A DNA stretch of 64,000 nt from Andrena cerasifolii (Eukaryota > Arthropoda > Insecta > Hymenoptera > Andrenidae). The notes under the pieces are model-generated. The model was given only the letters and a program-made list of their open reading frames with translations. It did no database searches and was not told the origin of the DNA. The stretch spans positions 13,764,001-13,828,000 of the forward strand of contig NC_135119.1 of assembly GCF_050908995.1 (NCBI RefSeq), in the 5' to 3' direction. This document shows positions 27,601-42,600 of this stretch, in pieces. The translations under genes were made by a program, and so were the position numbers. How positions within the stretch are numbered: position 1 is the first letter of the stretch; each line of letters begins with the position of its first letter.

Positions 27601-30600
27601 GCATTCCTCATTTGAATAGAATGCCAGTTATGAGTGTGCACGTAGCACCTTTCTCAAGGGAAAATCTCGCTCTGAGAGTAACAAAGTAACCGTGTTTCAT
27701 CCAGCCCGACCACTTAATCTTAATAGGCACGAACCTCTGATCGCCTGTGAGCATTTTACGCTCAAATAAGGGTGAAGCCGCCTCGACTAATTCCGCCTCC
27801 TCCCTTCGGCGTTGAATCCCTGCGCGAAAGAAAACGGTCCTCGTGGGACAGGAGAAAGTGTTACGAGTTACGAGATACCTCGTCACATTTTCCCTTCTAT
27901 CTGGTCACACGTTCGTTGCAAATTGACACGTTTCTTCCTCCCCGCTGGATAATTCACCGCCATTATAGTTGGTTCTAATGAAACAGTTTCCCACTCGAAC
28001 TTCCTGAATAGCAATCAGAACCGAAAATTGGGTGATCATTGTAGGCAAGGAAATAATTTTACCTGGTGAATGAATCGAAGCCTCAAATCACTCTATAGAA
28101 TTTCGTTAATAAAAATACTGGATACATTCCTGTCGGGAATTTTGTGTGTTGTAACATTTGGTGCGATGGTTTTCTAACGATTGATTTTCATTCAGCTAAT
28201 TACGCAGCAAGTTTCCCTTGCAAAGCTGTCGGCTTCTTAATCCAGAGTGTTAAATCAAATATCGAGCATGTGGCTAGGAGAGTGTTAATTACGTTTGTCG
28301 ACAGCACCGGCGTTTTTATAGTGTAATTATGGATATTAATTATAATCCTGTCGATCGACGATGTGCACGTTACCAAGTTTTCCAGAAACGACTACCGGTT
28401 GCTCAACCGAAGCACACTTTCCATTCTTCATCGTTGATTATCACGCAATTAATTCTGCACTTGATCGAAACGAGCGGAGAACGAAGTTTCTCCACACGGA
28501 ACGTCTTACACTCTTACAGTATTCGCCTTAACAAGTTTCGCGTCTGAAAATACTGTTTCACTTTACCATTTTCTTATCCTCTTTCCTCGACTGGACTTAC
28601 TACAGCATTATCACCGATTTATAAAAATTGAACTGTCACTTCATGTCGGGGAAGAATTATATCGTAATGGAGATATTTAATGATTTTAATTCCTGTGAAA
28701 TATGTAGTACTTCTGATTTTATAATGCTTCTTAAATTTTTATTTTACTGCAAACTTATAGGAAATGTTACAATTTTACGTTCATTACTTATCTACTGAAA
28801 TAGAACTGGAGTGACGGAACGAATAATATACGTTTCTTTAAATTAAAATAGTAGATATAGCACAAAGAAAGTGGTAGGTACTTAGTACGTAGTAGTGAAA
28901 GACTCGAGTAACGCTATGTACCTATAATTTAACTACACAACGCATTTAAATACAAACTAAATTAGTTACAGTTTAAAGACACTGAAAATAAAAGAAGAAG
29001 AAGGTGGAATAATAAAGGCATATATATTATAACACTTTTTATTCATATTTTACTTATTAATCCATTTCTTTTCCAATTTTTATGTTAATACCAAGTGTTC
29101 GTCTAAAAAAAGAACCCACAGCTAAAGCCAAAACATAAATAGTTCTTTTCAATATAAGTAGTTTCTTTTGTTTTATTATCACCGAGTTCGGTAGCCTCAA
29201 ACTGCCTCACTGTCAGTATATAGTGTTATATCATTTATATGTTAAACGCACTTCATGAGGCAACAAAGAGCTGATTGAATTTCATTTACAATTAGACAGA
29301 TACAGGCATGGAACGGTCATACGATATTTATACCCTGGTTTATATAACTGAACGCCGGCTTCATTTTCTGCAAACTTGAACTTTTGAGATTACTCACCAT
29401 TGAAGTAGAGCAGCCATGCGTGCACGTAACGTGTAGCTCTTTCCCACTAGTTTCACTGCAAAAAGGCATAAATGTTTTCGAATTATCATTTTAATTGAAC
29501 TTCTCCTCTTCCATCTAACGATGGAAACTTTCGGTTCTACGAAAATACGAAACGCAGATGTTGCGAACTTCCGGCAAGTTCTTATCCTGGTTAGATAGGG
29601 AATCTTACGTTAGCGTAATGTGCGACAGCCGTGACGTTCGTCAGGATCTTCGACAAACTTGGCTTTGGGACAATCCTTGTTTAGATATTCTAGTCGCAAC
29701 AACTGTGTACACAGTATCAAAAGCATTAGTGTATATAAATCTGCGATATTATAGAAAGTAGAATGTGGATTTATGTGGTTTCTATAATATACAGTGACTC
29801 GCATTAATATTCGGACACTTTTTAAAATCGCATAACTTGTTTAGAATTGGTCCAAACAACTTGAGTTTTTTTGAGAAGCTAGATTGCTAACTGGCGCGAG
29901 TGTTCCTGATTTCTCCATATTTTTTGTTTCTCGAGAAATCAGAAATGAGATCATATTTCTTGAGAATTCTCGAGAATTCTCGAGAGATTGAAAAAGAATA
30001 TTGCAAAAATTATATTTCTGGAATAATGTTGATAATATTTATCAAATACACAAGAAAACTTTAACTAAATAATTTTATTCCTGTATAATTTATACAAAAC
30101 TTGTGTAAATGAAAAAATAGATATTAAATATAATTGGTAAATTTATTTATTTAATTCAAAATTTACTTTAAAAATTACTTTTTGATTTTAAAATTTATTT
30201 TTAAATAGCACAATGCGTCTAATGTAGCGTCGGCGAATCTATTTTTTTTTTGTGGCAAAATCTGTTACTGTTATATTTTCACGTTTTATATAAATCTATC
30301 TTGGCTGTTAAATGAAGAAATGCGTCTCTTGACCCTTTTGGAAAAAAATCTGGGTCGTGCAAAAATTTGATACGGGACACAATAGTCTTATCTCCTCTTT
30401 TCTATATTTCTTCTTTAATAGCCACAAGAAACTCATTAGGTACTTAATTCAGTGTACAATTTTTCTAAATTTTTAAACAAGAATTTAAGAGCACCTTCAG
30501 CAGTTAATAATATCGAATCTTCTGTACTGTGATTTTCTATTGGAATTCAGATAGGTTCTAATGTTATTAATAAGATGTATTATAAATTGTAGATGTGTTT

Positions 30601-33600
30601 ATACGCTCGCGATTAACTAGTAATACATTCATTTACGAAAATAAATAAGATTTATAATATTTTTCCTAGACTTAAGTTTCTCGAGAATTTATAGTATTTC
30701 TCGAGAAATGGGAAATAAGCAATTATAAAATTTCCCCAGAAATTCTCGAGAAGGAGCACTACCCTTAACTGACCATAACGTTTGCAGTTTCACAAACTTC
30801 GTACACCGAGGGTGTATTACGTCACGTGCCAAATCTACAGTGTTCGCTTCGACACATAAACTTGTCATACAAGTCATAAACATCCTTCCAAAGAGAAATT
30901 CGTTCTTTTTTTTTCTTAGAATTATTTCTATACGAACTGGCGATTCTAGTGCTTGCAATAGAAACTCCTATTGTTGACCAATGAAAGACTGTGCGAAACT
31001 CGTGAAAATGTCGAACACTAGTTTGCCGCGCGTCGAGGACTTGGAGAAGAGTGCCCAGTGGACCAGTCTCGCGGAGGAGATCAACTATCTGGAGAAAATG
31101 TGTCACTTGAACAATCATCGCCACTCTAAGAAGCCAGTGTTGAAGTTCCATAATTACCAGAAACACTCGGTACCTCAAGTGCAAAAAGCGCTGTCCGTCT
31201 GGATAGAACCGAGCGGGGACACGAGCGAAGGTTTAGCGCCAAACAGTGAGCTCCCGAAGCCCGACGTCGGCGAGACGTATCCTTGGAGCTGGCGTCCTAA
31301 AACAGAATTCGAGAGGACTTATTTCTTCGACGATTACAGCCAGTGTAAGTTTCAGGATGACTCGCAGAAGCGATACGGTTCCTGTCCGTATAATCAATCG
31401 TTCAGCCAGAATAGAGAAAGTCAACGGTCTGCCGGATATCAAAAAGATCAGAGCCCGCTACTTCAGACAGATCAGTCCCGACGCCCCTTCGACGCAGACA
31501 AGTTCAGTCAAGTGTACAACAGGATTAACGAGCATTATGGTAGCGAGTCTAGTTACAGCGGAACTAGGGAAAGGCTTCACGAGATCTTCGAGCGCAACAG
31601 ATACCTGAGAAGAAAGTTCTTTTCCAGCATGCCAGACAACGACGTTACGAACTATGCCACCGAGTTTCCTAAAGGCTTCGATAATAAAAATCCTGGCGCA
31701 GCTTCAAAATACACCAACAACGGATTCGGCAGCACGGAAACGCTCACCAGTCAGAGTAACCAGTCGTCGGTCAGCAGCATAAACGACAGAAAGTCTCGAG
31801 GTGTATTGAACGTCACTCCCGAACTTGTCGACGAGGAAAGGTGCGTCGGTGAGTCCCCTCAGAAAAGCGACTGTCCGAAGAGCACGTTGCGCGTTACGTC
31901 CACGCCGAAGGATAGCAAGTTACTAGTGAAAATTGTGCCAGGGAATGAGGTGTACGTTTCAAAGGAACCAACCAGCTGTCGTGACGCGACTTCGGTGCAG
32001 AAATCTGCTTTAGATGATACAGTGGTAGCTGGAGAGGGTTTTCAACGATCACAAGGTAACGAAATAAACATGGATAACGTTAAACAGTACGGTGCATGTA
32101 ACCCTTGCACGCCAACTAGGTGCACGATGTGTTGCGAGCAGCTGAACTCGACGGAGGGAATTAGACACCGAGGCAATGAATACGAAAGTAGTCTCAATAA
32201 TGAACCAATAGATGAAGTTTATTCAGCTAATCAAGCTGCTAGTCAGCAAATGAATAGTTCTAAGTATGTAGTAGGTTCACCCAATTCGTGGCGCGAGAGT
32301 GATGGAAATAATGAGAAAACAGTGGCGTATAGTTTCGTGCCTGAGAATCCAACTGAAAAATTACTTGTTCAAAATATTCAAACCGACGAAGGAGGTGTGC
32401 GACCTCAGGACTCGAAGTACTTACATCAATTCCTGTCTGGTTGTGGATCAGAGGAGAACGTCTCTGGGTCAAAGCTTGCTACCCAAACTGATACTTCTAA
32501 CGTAACATCGATCAAGAAAGCTGAGGTTCCAATTGGAAGCGAATGTGCCTCGTGGACAAAAGAAAATATGTGGTGCTCGGAACAGAATCATTGCAAATCT
32601 TTGCCCGATTTAACTGTTTCTGAAAGAATATTAAACTCTCCACTGCAGACTGATCGCTGCATTAACGCAGCAGATTTGTCATCCAAGTCCAGTGTTCAAT
32701 CTAACATTAAACCTGCCATCCTCGGTTACTACACCAGCTCATACGACAACCAGAACACTGCAGAAAGTCGGAAATACTTCGCTTCTCAGGTGGATCTGAC
32801 GAATCCTACTGATAAAGAGCCAACGACTTTGGCCCTAAGGCGCGTAAAAATTTCAAAAATTCCACCACCACTGGATTTGTCAAGGGTGAATGAGAAATAC
32901 GAGGAGGCGGAGGCACTCGAAAGGAGGCAACTGGGCAATTATACAGTCGATGTGACCCTTCTTCGAAACTACGACTGCCCCCTGAAGGAGCAAACGGCGA
33001 TAGTGAAGGACGAATGTTCATCCGATGATAATCAGGATGTGTCGAGATTCAGAGAAAACTCCCCCCGAGAAGCGCTTTCTCTAATAAGACGCGAATGGCA
33101 CAAAGAGAATGCCAGCGAAAGAAGCAACCGCGACAAAGGCAACTCTGCGAAGCAGAAGCAATTTAGGAAGGAGAATGTAACGCGGGCTTTGCACAAGTCC
33201 TGCGGGGATTTGACAGCGATGGACGATCTGAGATCGCCCCAGCTCGTGAACAATTATAAAAATTCAATGATCGATCTTCGAACGAGCAACTCCGTCGTGA
33301 ATCTTCTGCAGAGTTCACAGGCTGCTGAGCTTGGCGCGACGCGGAACAGGAGTGATGCGCCCCCTTTGCCCGATCACGTGAATTCGATTGGCGCTCTTCA
33401 GGCGGGGACCGGAACCACGCTTCCCTCGGTTTACGGGCCGATTCCGTACAGTCAGTAAACATGCACATAATTTTCCTGAAATAATACCCATCCTGCTATA
33501 AATATTCGTAGCGCCGTTAGGATCACGCTGCGCACCCTTCTGATCTTTCCCTCTCGCAGGAAGAGTGGTAGAAAACAGAGGTGGTATGTTTTCTATCAAA

Positions 33601-36600
33601 TATTTCCATCCAGATCATTATTCGTTACTCATGAATAGACAATTCCATGCTATCTAAGTAATTCGTGAATATTTAATTAAATAGTTTATTTGGGGCATTA
33701 TTCTAATACGATATGCTGCTACCTATTACGAAATTATTCGAATAATGATACGGATAACCTTTGATTGTTTTTTCTACCTACTGTCTCATAATTGTTTTCA
33801 CAAATAATAAATGCATTGCATGGTATAATGGGAATAACGACTAGTAAAAGTAATGAGAACGTAATTATTCGAATAAAAGTTATTCGGCTTTCTATGCCAT
33901 TCAGATACATTCTTATTCTATTAAGGGGGGGGGGACCCCACCTGGAAGCTACAACAAATTAGGGATTTATTTGTTCGTATAAATAAAAATATGGGGCTTG
34001 GATTTTTTTATACAGTTTTAAAGTATGTATTTTTATTCTGCTAGATTTTTTTTTTCTTCTGATAATATCGATGTTCGATTTGTAGAATATTTTTCAAAAA
34101 CCTAGACATTCGTATGTAAAGAGTAAATATTGGAAAGATTAACAAACAAGCTGAAGTACTTCGACAGCAAAAGAAAGACCACTTTATGCTGCGTTCTTGG
34201 TGTGCATGCATTACTTACGATATGTGAGTAAAAATTACACCTACAATTAAAGGACACTCGCTTAAACTACGATGCAATATACGATCTTAAGGGGGGACCC
34301 CACCCAAAAGCCACTAAAAAATTTGGGATTTTTTTGTTCGTTTAAATAAATATATTGGGCTTGGATTTTTTACACAGTGTTAAAGCAATCTTTATTTTGA
34401 TAGAAAGAAGTTCTTTTTATGGAAAATTGTACAGAATGGCTTCCCGGAGCACTGCAAAAAAAACTGGCCCACACTCCCGGGAATGACTGGACCATCTGGG
34501 AAGGAAATACAAAAAAGATATATAAACAGGAATATATCGACGCGCGTCACGAAGAGTGGCACGTTTCTTTTCTTTCTTACGGACAACTGCATGTACAAAA
34601 AATGAAACGTGCTACTTTTCGTAACGCGCGTCGATATTATCTCTGACCTAGCGTAGGACTTTTTACAAGCAATTCAGTGGAAATTTTTATGTCAGAAATT
34701 AAAGTCAATTTTTGAAACTGCTATAATTTCCAAAATAATTCGAATTTTTAGATAATCCTACGCTATGGAAAAGAGCAATTTTATTATTTTTTTTTTTTGT
34801 CAAAACAGAAGGTTTCACAGACTTACGCGTAGGTTCAGGTCGTAACTAGACATGTTTCACATATGCTGATTTTTTTTCAAATCGACTTGTACTCCCGTTT
34901 TTTCGCAATCACTGCAAAAAATGGCAATTCGCAATGGTTGCAAAAAAATATACAGTAGATATTCCACAAAAAATTCCCGAATCTCGCGTTCTTTTTCGAA
35001 AGCTAACTAGGCATAACAATAAAATGCCGCTTGGTTTATAGTAAAATTCGGAAAATTGCAGATTTGACAGCTAAAAACGTCAAGCGCCAACATATACCGT
35101 CACCTTTGCCCAGAAACTTTAAATGCGTTTTTCTCGAATATTTTCCTCTTCGTTTTTTCCTGATTGCGAGCGAATTGAGGTTCAAATCGACTTGGAAAAA
35201 ATTACAGGATGTGCAGAACATGTGTCATTTCGGCGCAAACCTCTGATATGGTCTGTAAAAATTCGAGATTTTCCTAAAAAAGATCCGGTGACTTCTTAAT
35301 TTTTTTTTACGTTTTTAGCTGCCAAATCTACAATTTTGCAAATTTTACTATAAACCAAGCGGCATTTTATTGAGAAAAGCTAGTACTTTCGGAAAATGCA
35401 ATAGAAAAAATCGATTTTCAACTGTCTAGTTCCCTTAAGTAACTATAATCACATGCCAACGATTTGTGTGCAAATATCAATAGATATTTACCATTAGGTA
35501 AGAGGTACTTCTCAGACACCCAGTACCACAATCCGGCGCGTGCAATTTCAGTGCCCGATAAAGGAATCGCGACGCACTTCGTTGATTTTTACTTTTGTTT
35601 CCGGAACGTAGAACCGGCGAATGCAATTGGCATATCGTGTGCCTCGCGATGGCCTAAATGCACCTCGTGCTGGCAGCGCCGAGACGCAAGCGCGGCCTGC
35701 AATTCCCTCTCGTGTTCGCTGAGGTTGCTGGCCAGTAGTTCCATTCGCTTTATCAGTCGCGTAATCTCGATACACCCTGACGGATGCACGCTCGCCGCCC
35801 GCGCGCGCTTTCGTCGCGTCGAATTTCCTAATAAATTCGCGGAAACGTTCGCTCGGGCAAGGTGTTCATCGTACGTACCCACGAAGCGGACGCAACATTG
35901 AATCTGCTCGTATTTATACACTGCCCGTTTCCAATGAACGTGACGTCACTCGATAAATCATTTTTTCAGCAGACACCTCTTAAAATCGCATTTGCCGTGT
36001 TCGTCTAAAGTGTACACAGTGGTAATATAATTTTTTTCCAAACTGATCGAGCAATTCGTGAGGAGACTGGCGTTAAAATCTCGATCCTCAAATTTGTCTA
36101 CTTGCGTTTAAGATTTCATTAGGTTGCCTGACGTTAATAGTATATGCACTACAATTTTATTCTGTACGTAACGAGATACTAGCAAGGCATTCTAAAGTTT
36201 CGTTGTAGTCATGGACGGGTTATGAACTTGCATAGTAGTCGTATTTAGATGTGTAAAATTTTTTTTAGTTCACATCAGTGTTTTTAGTACGTGTCTGGTG
36301 AATTTGCAATCTGATCTCTTATTGTTCCTTTCACTAGGGAAATCGCTTTAATTATTTCTACGACGATAGTTTCGTTGAATTTCTGTTTTCAGAATATAAA
36401 GGTTATTTATTTAGAATATAAATAGTTTCGTTGAATTTCGGTTTTTAGAATATAAAGGTTATTTATTTAGAATATAAATAGTTTCGTTGAATTTCTGTTT
36501 TTAGAATATAAAGGTTATTTATTTAGAATATAAATATTTTCGTTGAATTTCTGTTTTTAGAATATAAAGGTTATTTATTTAGAATATAAATATTTTCGTT

Positions 36601-39600
36601 GAATTTCTGTTTTTAGAATATAAAGGTTATTTATTTAGAATATAAATAGTTTCGTTGAATTTCTGTTTTTAGAATATAAGTTTTGATATAGTTGAGTTTA
36701 GGAGAGGCGACGCTGAACATCGCTGCGTTGAACAGTATAGTTGTCACTGATTTTCAACGTTGGTGGTCTGCAAGTTGCTGGTTTGCCTCTCAGCCAAAGA
36801 TTCCCCTTTAGAAGCGAAGAAGCCGTACACTTCCTGTAGAACGAACTAAACAAACCACGACCTCGATATGGGTTAAGCCAGTGTTCCTTATACGCGATCC
36901 GATTTTTCGCATAAAAAGCCGGTCTTCCGGCGTTGGAATTCCTGCATGCCCTGATAACTTCGGAAGAATCGAAAATTTAGACATTCATAAGTACGTGTCT
37001 CGCGTAGGGTACTTTCAACAAGATAGACGTATGGATCGATGCGAATCACAGAGATGCGTGAGAAATACAAAATAATAAATCATATTTTCAATATAGTGTC
37101 ACGATCTATCTGTTTTATAATATTACGTAAAGGTGATTTAAGAAAATACTTGAACAAGTTTAGGCAAAAGGATTTTGCAAAATATGTGGTATATGGTGAA
37201 AAATTATTCTTTCTAAGGAGACATTGTGAATGAAGGAATTGTACGAGTCTAGTGAATGTCCCAATTTCTGCTGATTTAAGAGGTAACTCGTCCTAAAGAA
37301 GGTGTAAAAGCTTTGTTTGCGATGAAAATTTGCAGAGTAATTGATTAATTCTTTAATAATAAATCAACCAATTGAAAAACTATTTAAGAAAAATATTTCA
37401 AGATGTTTAACTATTACTAATTTTTTATTAAATATATAATGCTCTAAATCTCTGTATTTCTGCTCATGCAAAAAAGGCGTTGTATGTATTGCCCCAAGCT
37501 CGTGCAACACTCGCGTAAATGTTTAAATAGTTTAGAATTCTTTTGTCGCAACTATAGTACAAACGTAACGCATATAATAATAAGAAAAACACGAAGTGAA
37601 CAGAAATTGGGGTATGAGCAGAAATTGGACATTCACCTTATTTTGAAAAAAAAAATTGAAGGCAACTGCAATTAATTAAATCTCGATCTCATGTATATAC
37701 TTGCCTAGTAGTCGTATAGTTGCAGTACTACGCGTAGCATTACATTTAATATAATAATTTTACTACGCGTGCGATGACATGCAGAATACCTGTAAAAGTA
37801 AAATGTCTGATGATTTACCGCGTAGACCCTGAAATCTCATGTTCCGTAAGACAACACTCGCGAAAGAAGAGACATGTATCTGCATATCGTGTATCGTTGT
37901 TCGAGGTTATCTAGAATGCAGATCAACTAGAGCATGCATTCACATTGGATATTTAAATACTACGCGTGTCGTGTACTATGCTTGCTCCGTAATGAAATCA
38001 AATCGCGAATAAACCTTCAGCAACTAACAAATACAATTAACGAGTTGAAAATGCCATCAGGAATGTCCAGCGATGCGCAACTAGGGATAATGAATGCGTC
38101 AACAGATAATACATGAACAAAGCAACTAGGAATACTAAATACATTAATGTAATTGTTAATATTGTTAATAGGCGAAGCAGCTTATAACAATGGTAAAACG
38201 ATAGCTATCAATGGAATACGCGCGGCTGTTGTGAAGTAATTTGCATTCTGACGGCCGGAAAGCGATTAATCACTAGCGCGTAAGACACGCAAAGGATATT
38301 GATTATTGAACACCGTCATGTACAGCGAAACCGCGCTCGTAATTTATGCATTCATTTCGTTTGTCATTATGGTACATACGCGCGTGACACTACATAGAGC
38401 GAGAATTTCCCTAGTTGCGACGTACGTTTCGTGCTGATGGTAATCAGCGAGCGATTTTGGTCTGGCTACCCCCAAAGCTCCATTAAGCTACGTTCTCACG
38501 CGTGCGGCCCGCAGTACGAATTTGAAAATTTCGGGATTATTGGAAATAGTATGATAATCGTCCGCAATAGAGATGTTGCAGATTAGCAACTGGTGCTTCA
38601 GTGAGGTATTAATCTCTCTGTGCGAAATATTGTCAAGGAAGAATATTCAGAAAGTTAAGATATAAAGATTTTGTGATTTATGCAGCTGGTTATGTATGAG
38701 ATAGTTACAAATTTTGCACACGTGTAGCGTTTTAGTCACTGTGAAGAATGTTATAAAATAGCATTTCGATTCATCTGAAATTTGGACCATGTTTTTATGT
38801 ATCCATTTTTAATAATAAATATAGGAGTTATGCGTCACGCCGCGCAAAACTCGTCGTCCCATGGTGTGCATAATATTTGCCTTCCAGGTATTCTGAAACG
38901 GAAAAATGAAACGGCGTTTTACTTCGTACATATGTAGCTTAAATTTCATAAACCAAAATACCGCTAAGTTCTGTATTTCTTTTGTTACGTAAGAAAATTG
39001 GCGCAAAATTGGATAGCAAAAATTAAAGGTTCAAACCTTTCAGTTTTAAAACTCTCCACACTGCTCAATAAATTTTTTAGTTTTTTTCCTGGTATGTCAA
39101 TTTCAAGCTACATATGTATAAAATAAAACGCCGTTTTATTTTTCTGTTTTAGATTACCTAGTAGCTAAATATCATGCACGCCAACGGACGACGAATTTTC
39201 CGCGGCGTGATGGTCGATCATGCATAACTACTATATTTATGGTTAGAAACTAATAAAAAAAAACCTACAGCTTCTTCGAAGATGCATCAAAACATGGTCC
39301 AAATTTCAGATGAATCGAAACGCTGGTTTCTTAAAAAAAAAATCCCATATTTTGCTATGTTTTTAGCCCAAAGAATAGGATTCCTCCTTAATTATAAAGG
39401 CCGCGTGAAAATTTTATTCAACAGCCCTCTGCTCAGAAAACGATCTTCCGCAGAGTAATGCTTACACGACATTTTTCACCATCGATTCTAGCCATGTCTC
39501 GCAGAGTTAGCGCGATTAAACGTCAGCTATGAGATGTAGCGAGAGATCTGAGAAAATGTATTTAAATCGCCAAGTTGCAGGGATCGAATGAGTTGAATGA

Positions 39601-42600
39601 GTACGAACATGTAAAATAACGAAGGATCTCTGTTGCAGAATCACCGAGGCGTTATGTGGAGGGTGAGGTGACGATTCACTATCGTTCACCAGTGCGTACA
39701 GAGGCGAAAGAGCCATTGAGCGAGGAAGAGCTCGCCCGTCGGAGCGCGGAGAACATGCGACGCGTTTATCAAGAGGAACGCCGTCGCAAGTATCTCCAGG
39801 AACTCCACGACATTGATTCACGACGACATACCGATAACTTCATGTAAGTTCCACCCCATTTTTGTTTTATTCCCACGAAATCGTTTCGCTGTCATCGAAG
39901 AGCCAGGCGGTATCGAAGGGGCGCAAATATGTTATTCGTGAAAGCTTGTATCTCCGTTTAGTTTTGCAAAACGAATGGTTCTATAAACTATGATAGTAAT
40001 AAATATATAAATATAATATATTATTAATAAAAGTGTCAACAATAAAATGATGAAGTGTTATAGTGAGATTGCAAGTGTTGAAAGCTTTTGTAAATCAAGC
40101 GCCAAAGTTTTCAAACATTGAATAGTGTAACTATTTATTTCAATTTGCTGCACAAGCTTTTACAGCTTTTATAATGGTATCTAATTTTGTTATAATTTCA
40201 AATTCTTATATCCTCCAAGAAGTAACACTCATAATTAACACACATGTAAGTTGATGTTTAGGGTGGGTCAAAATCGACCCCGCATCCACCAGACGAGGGT
40301 TAATAGCTGGTCAACTTATTTTATGTTTAATTGTGGTTAATATTCTAGTTATGTATCTGATAAGAATTTTTTTTTATTAAAGCTCATGCTTCGGAATATT
40401 TTCGTTTATAGTTCGCAAATCGGGATTTTGGAAATGATAAAGGAGAAATAAATAGAAATACTGTTGAAATGCGCGAGCATTCATATTCGATAATAGTGGA
40501 GAGAAACGTGTATTATTGTGGATGATCTAACAGTATTACCGTTGCGATTGTAATCCTTGTTCTCGAATTACCATGGGCTCTACCTTTATGTAACTTCTGC
40601 ATAAAACATATATGTGAAAACATGTTCTCTACGAGTGTACTATTTGGTTTTTAATTATTTTTATCTAATATTCCAACATTTTTCAACTTCTCTGTAGATT
40701 CATAATCTTCCAATTGTGAGACTAATTAGTTCTACCCTATCCACATATTCTTCGTGCTTTGTTGCTTCTGTGTTATGTTAAACAAATCAGTAAAAAAGAC
40801 ACGAACAATTACTGTTCAAGATATTATGCACAAGAAACATACTTACCTACTACATTTAGAATTCTTCATACCTATGTAGTGCAAGAAATATTATTTGATA
40901 ATATACAATTAATCGGCAAAGAACATCTAACTTGTACTAAATTTACAAAAAATATGGTTATAACTATTATTTAAATGATTTTAAATTTTAAAATATGTGA
41001 TGTAAAAGTAATTGTACATAATTTATATATTTTGATTTTCCACAGTTTACTATTTATATTGCTTACATTCAAACACATTAGATTATTACTTTATTAATTC
41101 CTTAATATTTGAATTTTTAATCAGATTCAGCGTACCTACATCTCTTACATATTTCATGATTATTATTCTTCCACTTGCTTCGATCATTTCTCTTGTTATG
41201 TGTGACTCACCTACGTTTCTATTACAACGCCTGCGTAAAATAACTTAGAGTACGTGATGCATTGCGCAATAAATTAAGTAACGGGGAGCATGATAGGCTT
41301 ACATCTTATCTCATGATGCATGAATAAAATGTCGCCGGCTGCCACTGAAATAGAGACTACTAATGTCGACTTGTAGAATTTCCATTAATAAAAACGTAGC
41401 ATTGCCATTTTCCACTTTCGATTTATTTTCGTGAAATGAATATTATTGGGATAAAATTGAGCAGATGGCTGGGGCTTATACAAAAACCGACTTTCAAAGA
41501 AAAAAAAACGGTTTTCGAATACCACTATTCCCAAAAAACCGGTTTTCGAATTTTCACAAAAAAAACATACTTTTATAAAAATTCCATATAAATGTAGTGC
41601 TTACACTTGCCACTCTTATAAAATATATTTTTTATCTCTTGTCCATAGACAGGCAGCACACGGTGCTCACTTTTTTCTTTACTTTCCGCACTTCTGTTTG
41701 TCATTGTCTACTCGCGGTTGACACAGGTGGTACAGTAATTGCTGCACCAGTAATGGACTCCATTACAACGATCTTGATGATTTGCAAAGTGTCTGAAGTT
41801 CTAGGTCGGGGATACGACAAAAGAAAATTGTTTATGCGATGCTGCAAAGCTGGTTTCCTTAATTTCTATCTAAATTAATGTTTGCAATATAAGTCTTAAA
41901 TTTTGTCGTTAAATTGTGCATTGATCTCACACGTCAAATTAGGACTGCAATAAACATACGAGAATTTGCGTGGAGTGATAAAGATAAATTACACATTCAT
42001 ATTAATTACTCGCTTATTATTTGGAACCTTACCTACGTTGCATCAATGCTCAGCGCATAAGACTAATTATCTTTGCATTCACTTAAGGGACGGGATAATT
42101 AAATTCCTTTAATTAATCGTACATACACCCATACAAAGACTGCATTCATTTTCAACTGACCATATATTTTTAGATTCCGTAATGAACATTAAGATAAATC
42201 TCGATTTTACTGTTTCCGAATACATGGTAATAAATAAATTAACGTTGTTGATAAGTTAAAAAAAAAACTTCATTATAATTACTTATGAACGATATAGCTC
42301 GTCTTATAATTCTCCCTTATTTCAGAACCAAAGAATTCCTATAACATCTTAATGGGTTATACCTAGTCAGGCGGCCGAAAAGAGGCGAATATTTGTGAAT
42401 ATTTTTTGAAGAAGCGGAAGCGTATATTTTTACAAAACTTTTTGCGCTTAAAAGAGCAACATTTAAAGAACAGTTGCTAATTTTTTCGTAGAAAAGTTTT
42501 TACGTTTATAATAAAGTAACAACCGACATCCAAGAAGCATTTTTAAAAATTTCGTTTCGATTGACAGATCGTTCTTCTCTCTTCTAAATTTCTAAAAATG

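Larger units (their letters stand above)
16060..39638 (+). other. Longest CAP intron (23.6 kb) in the constitutive splice path
   Basis: It contains the CpG-rich candidate exon, the 825-codon exon, the helicase remnant, the antisense promoter candidate and most tandem repeats listed separately. Parts I examined without finding anything are 16060-18380, 18800-20130, 25140-26500, 28000-29790, 30100-30800 and 37640-38760. Confidence 0.6.

Noticed and set aside
33450..33458. GTAAAC as donor at the end of the 825-codon exon
   Set aside because: It would leave phase 2, and exon 39639 read in that phase reaches TGA within ten codons.
36368..36680. CRISPR-like array
   Set aside because: The units are contiguous tandem copies without unique spacers, in a eukaryotic intron.
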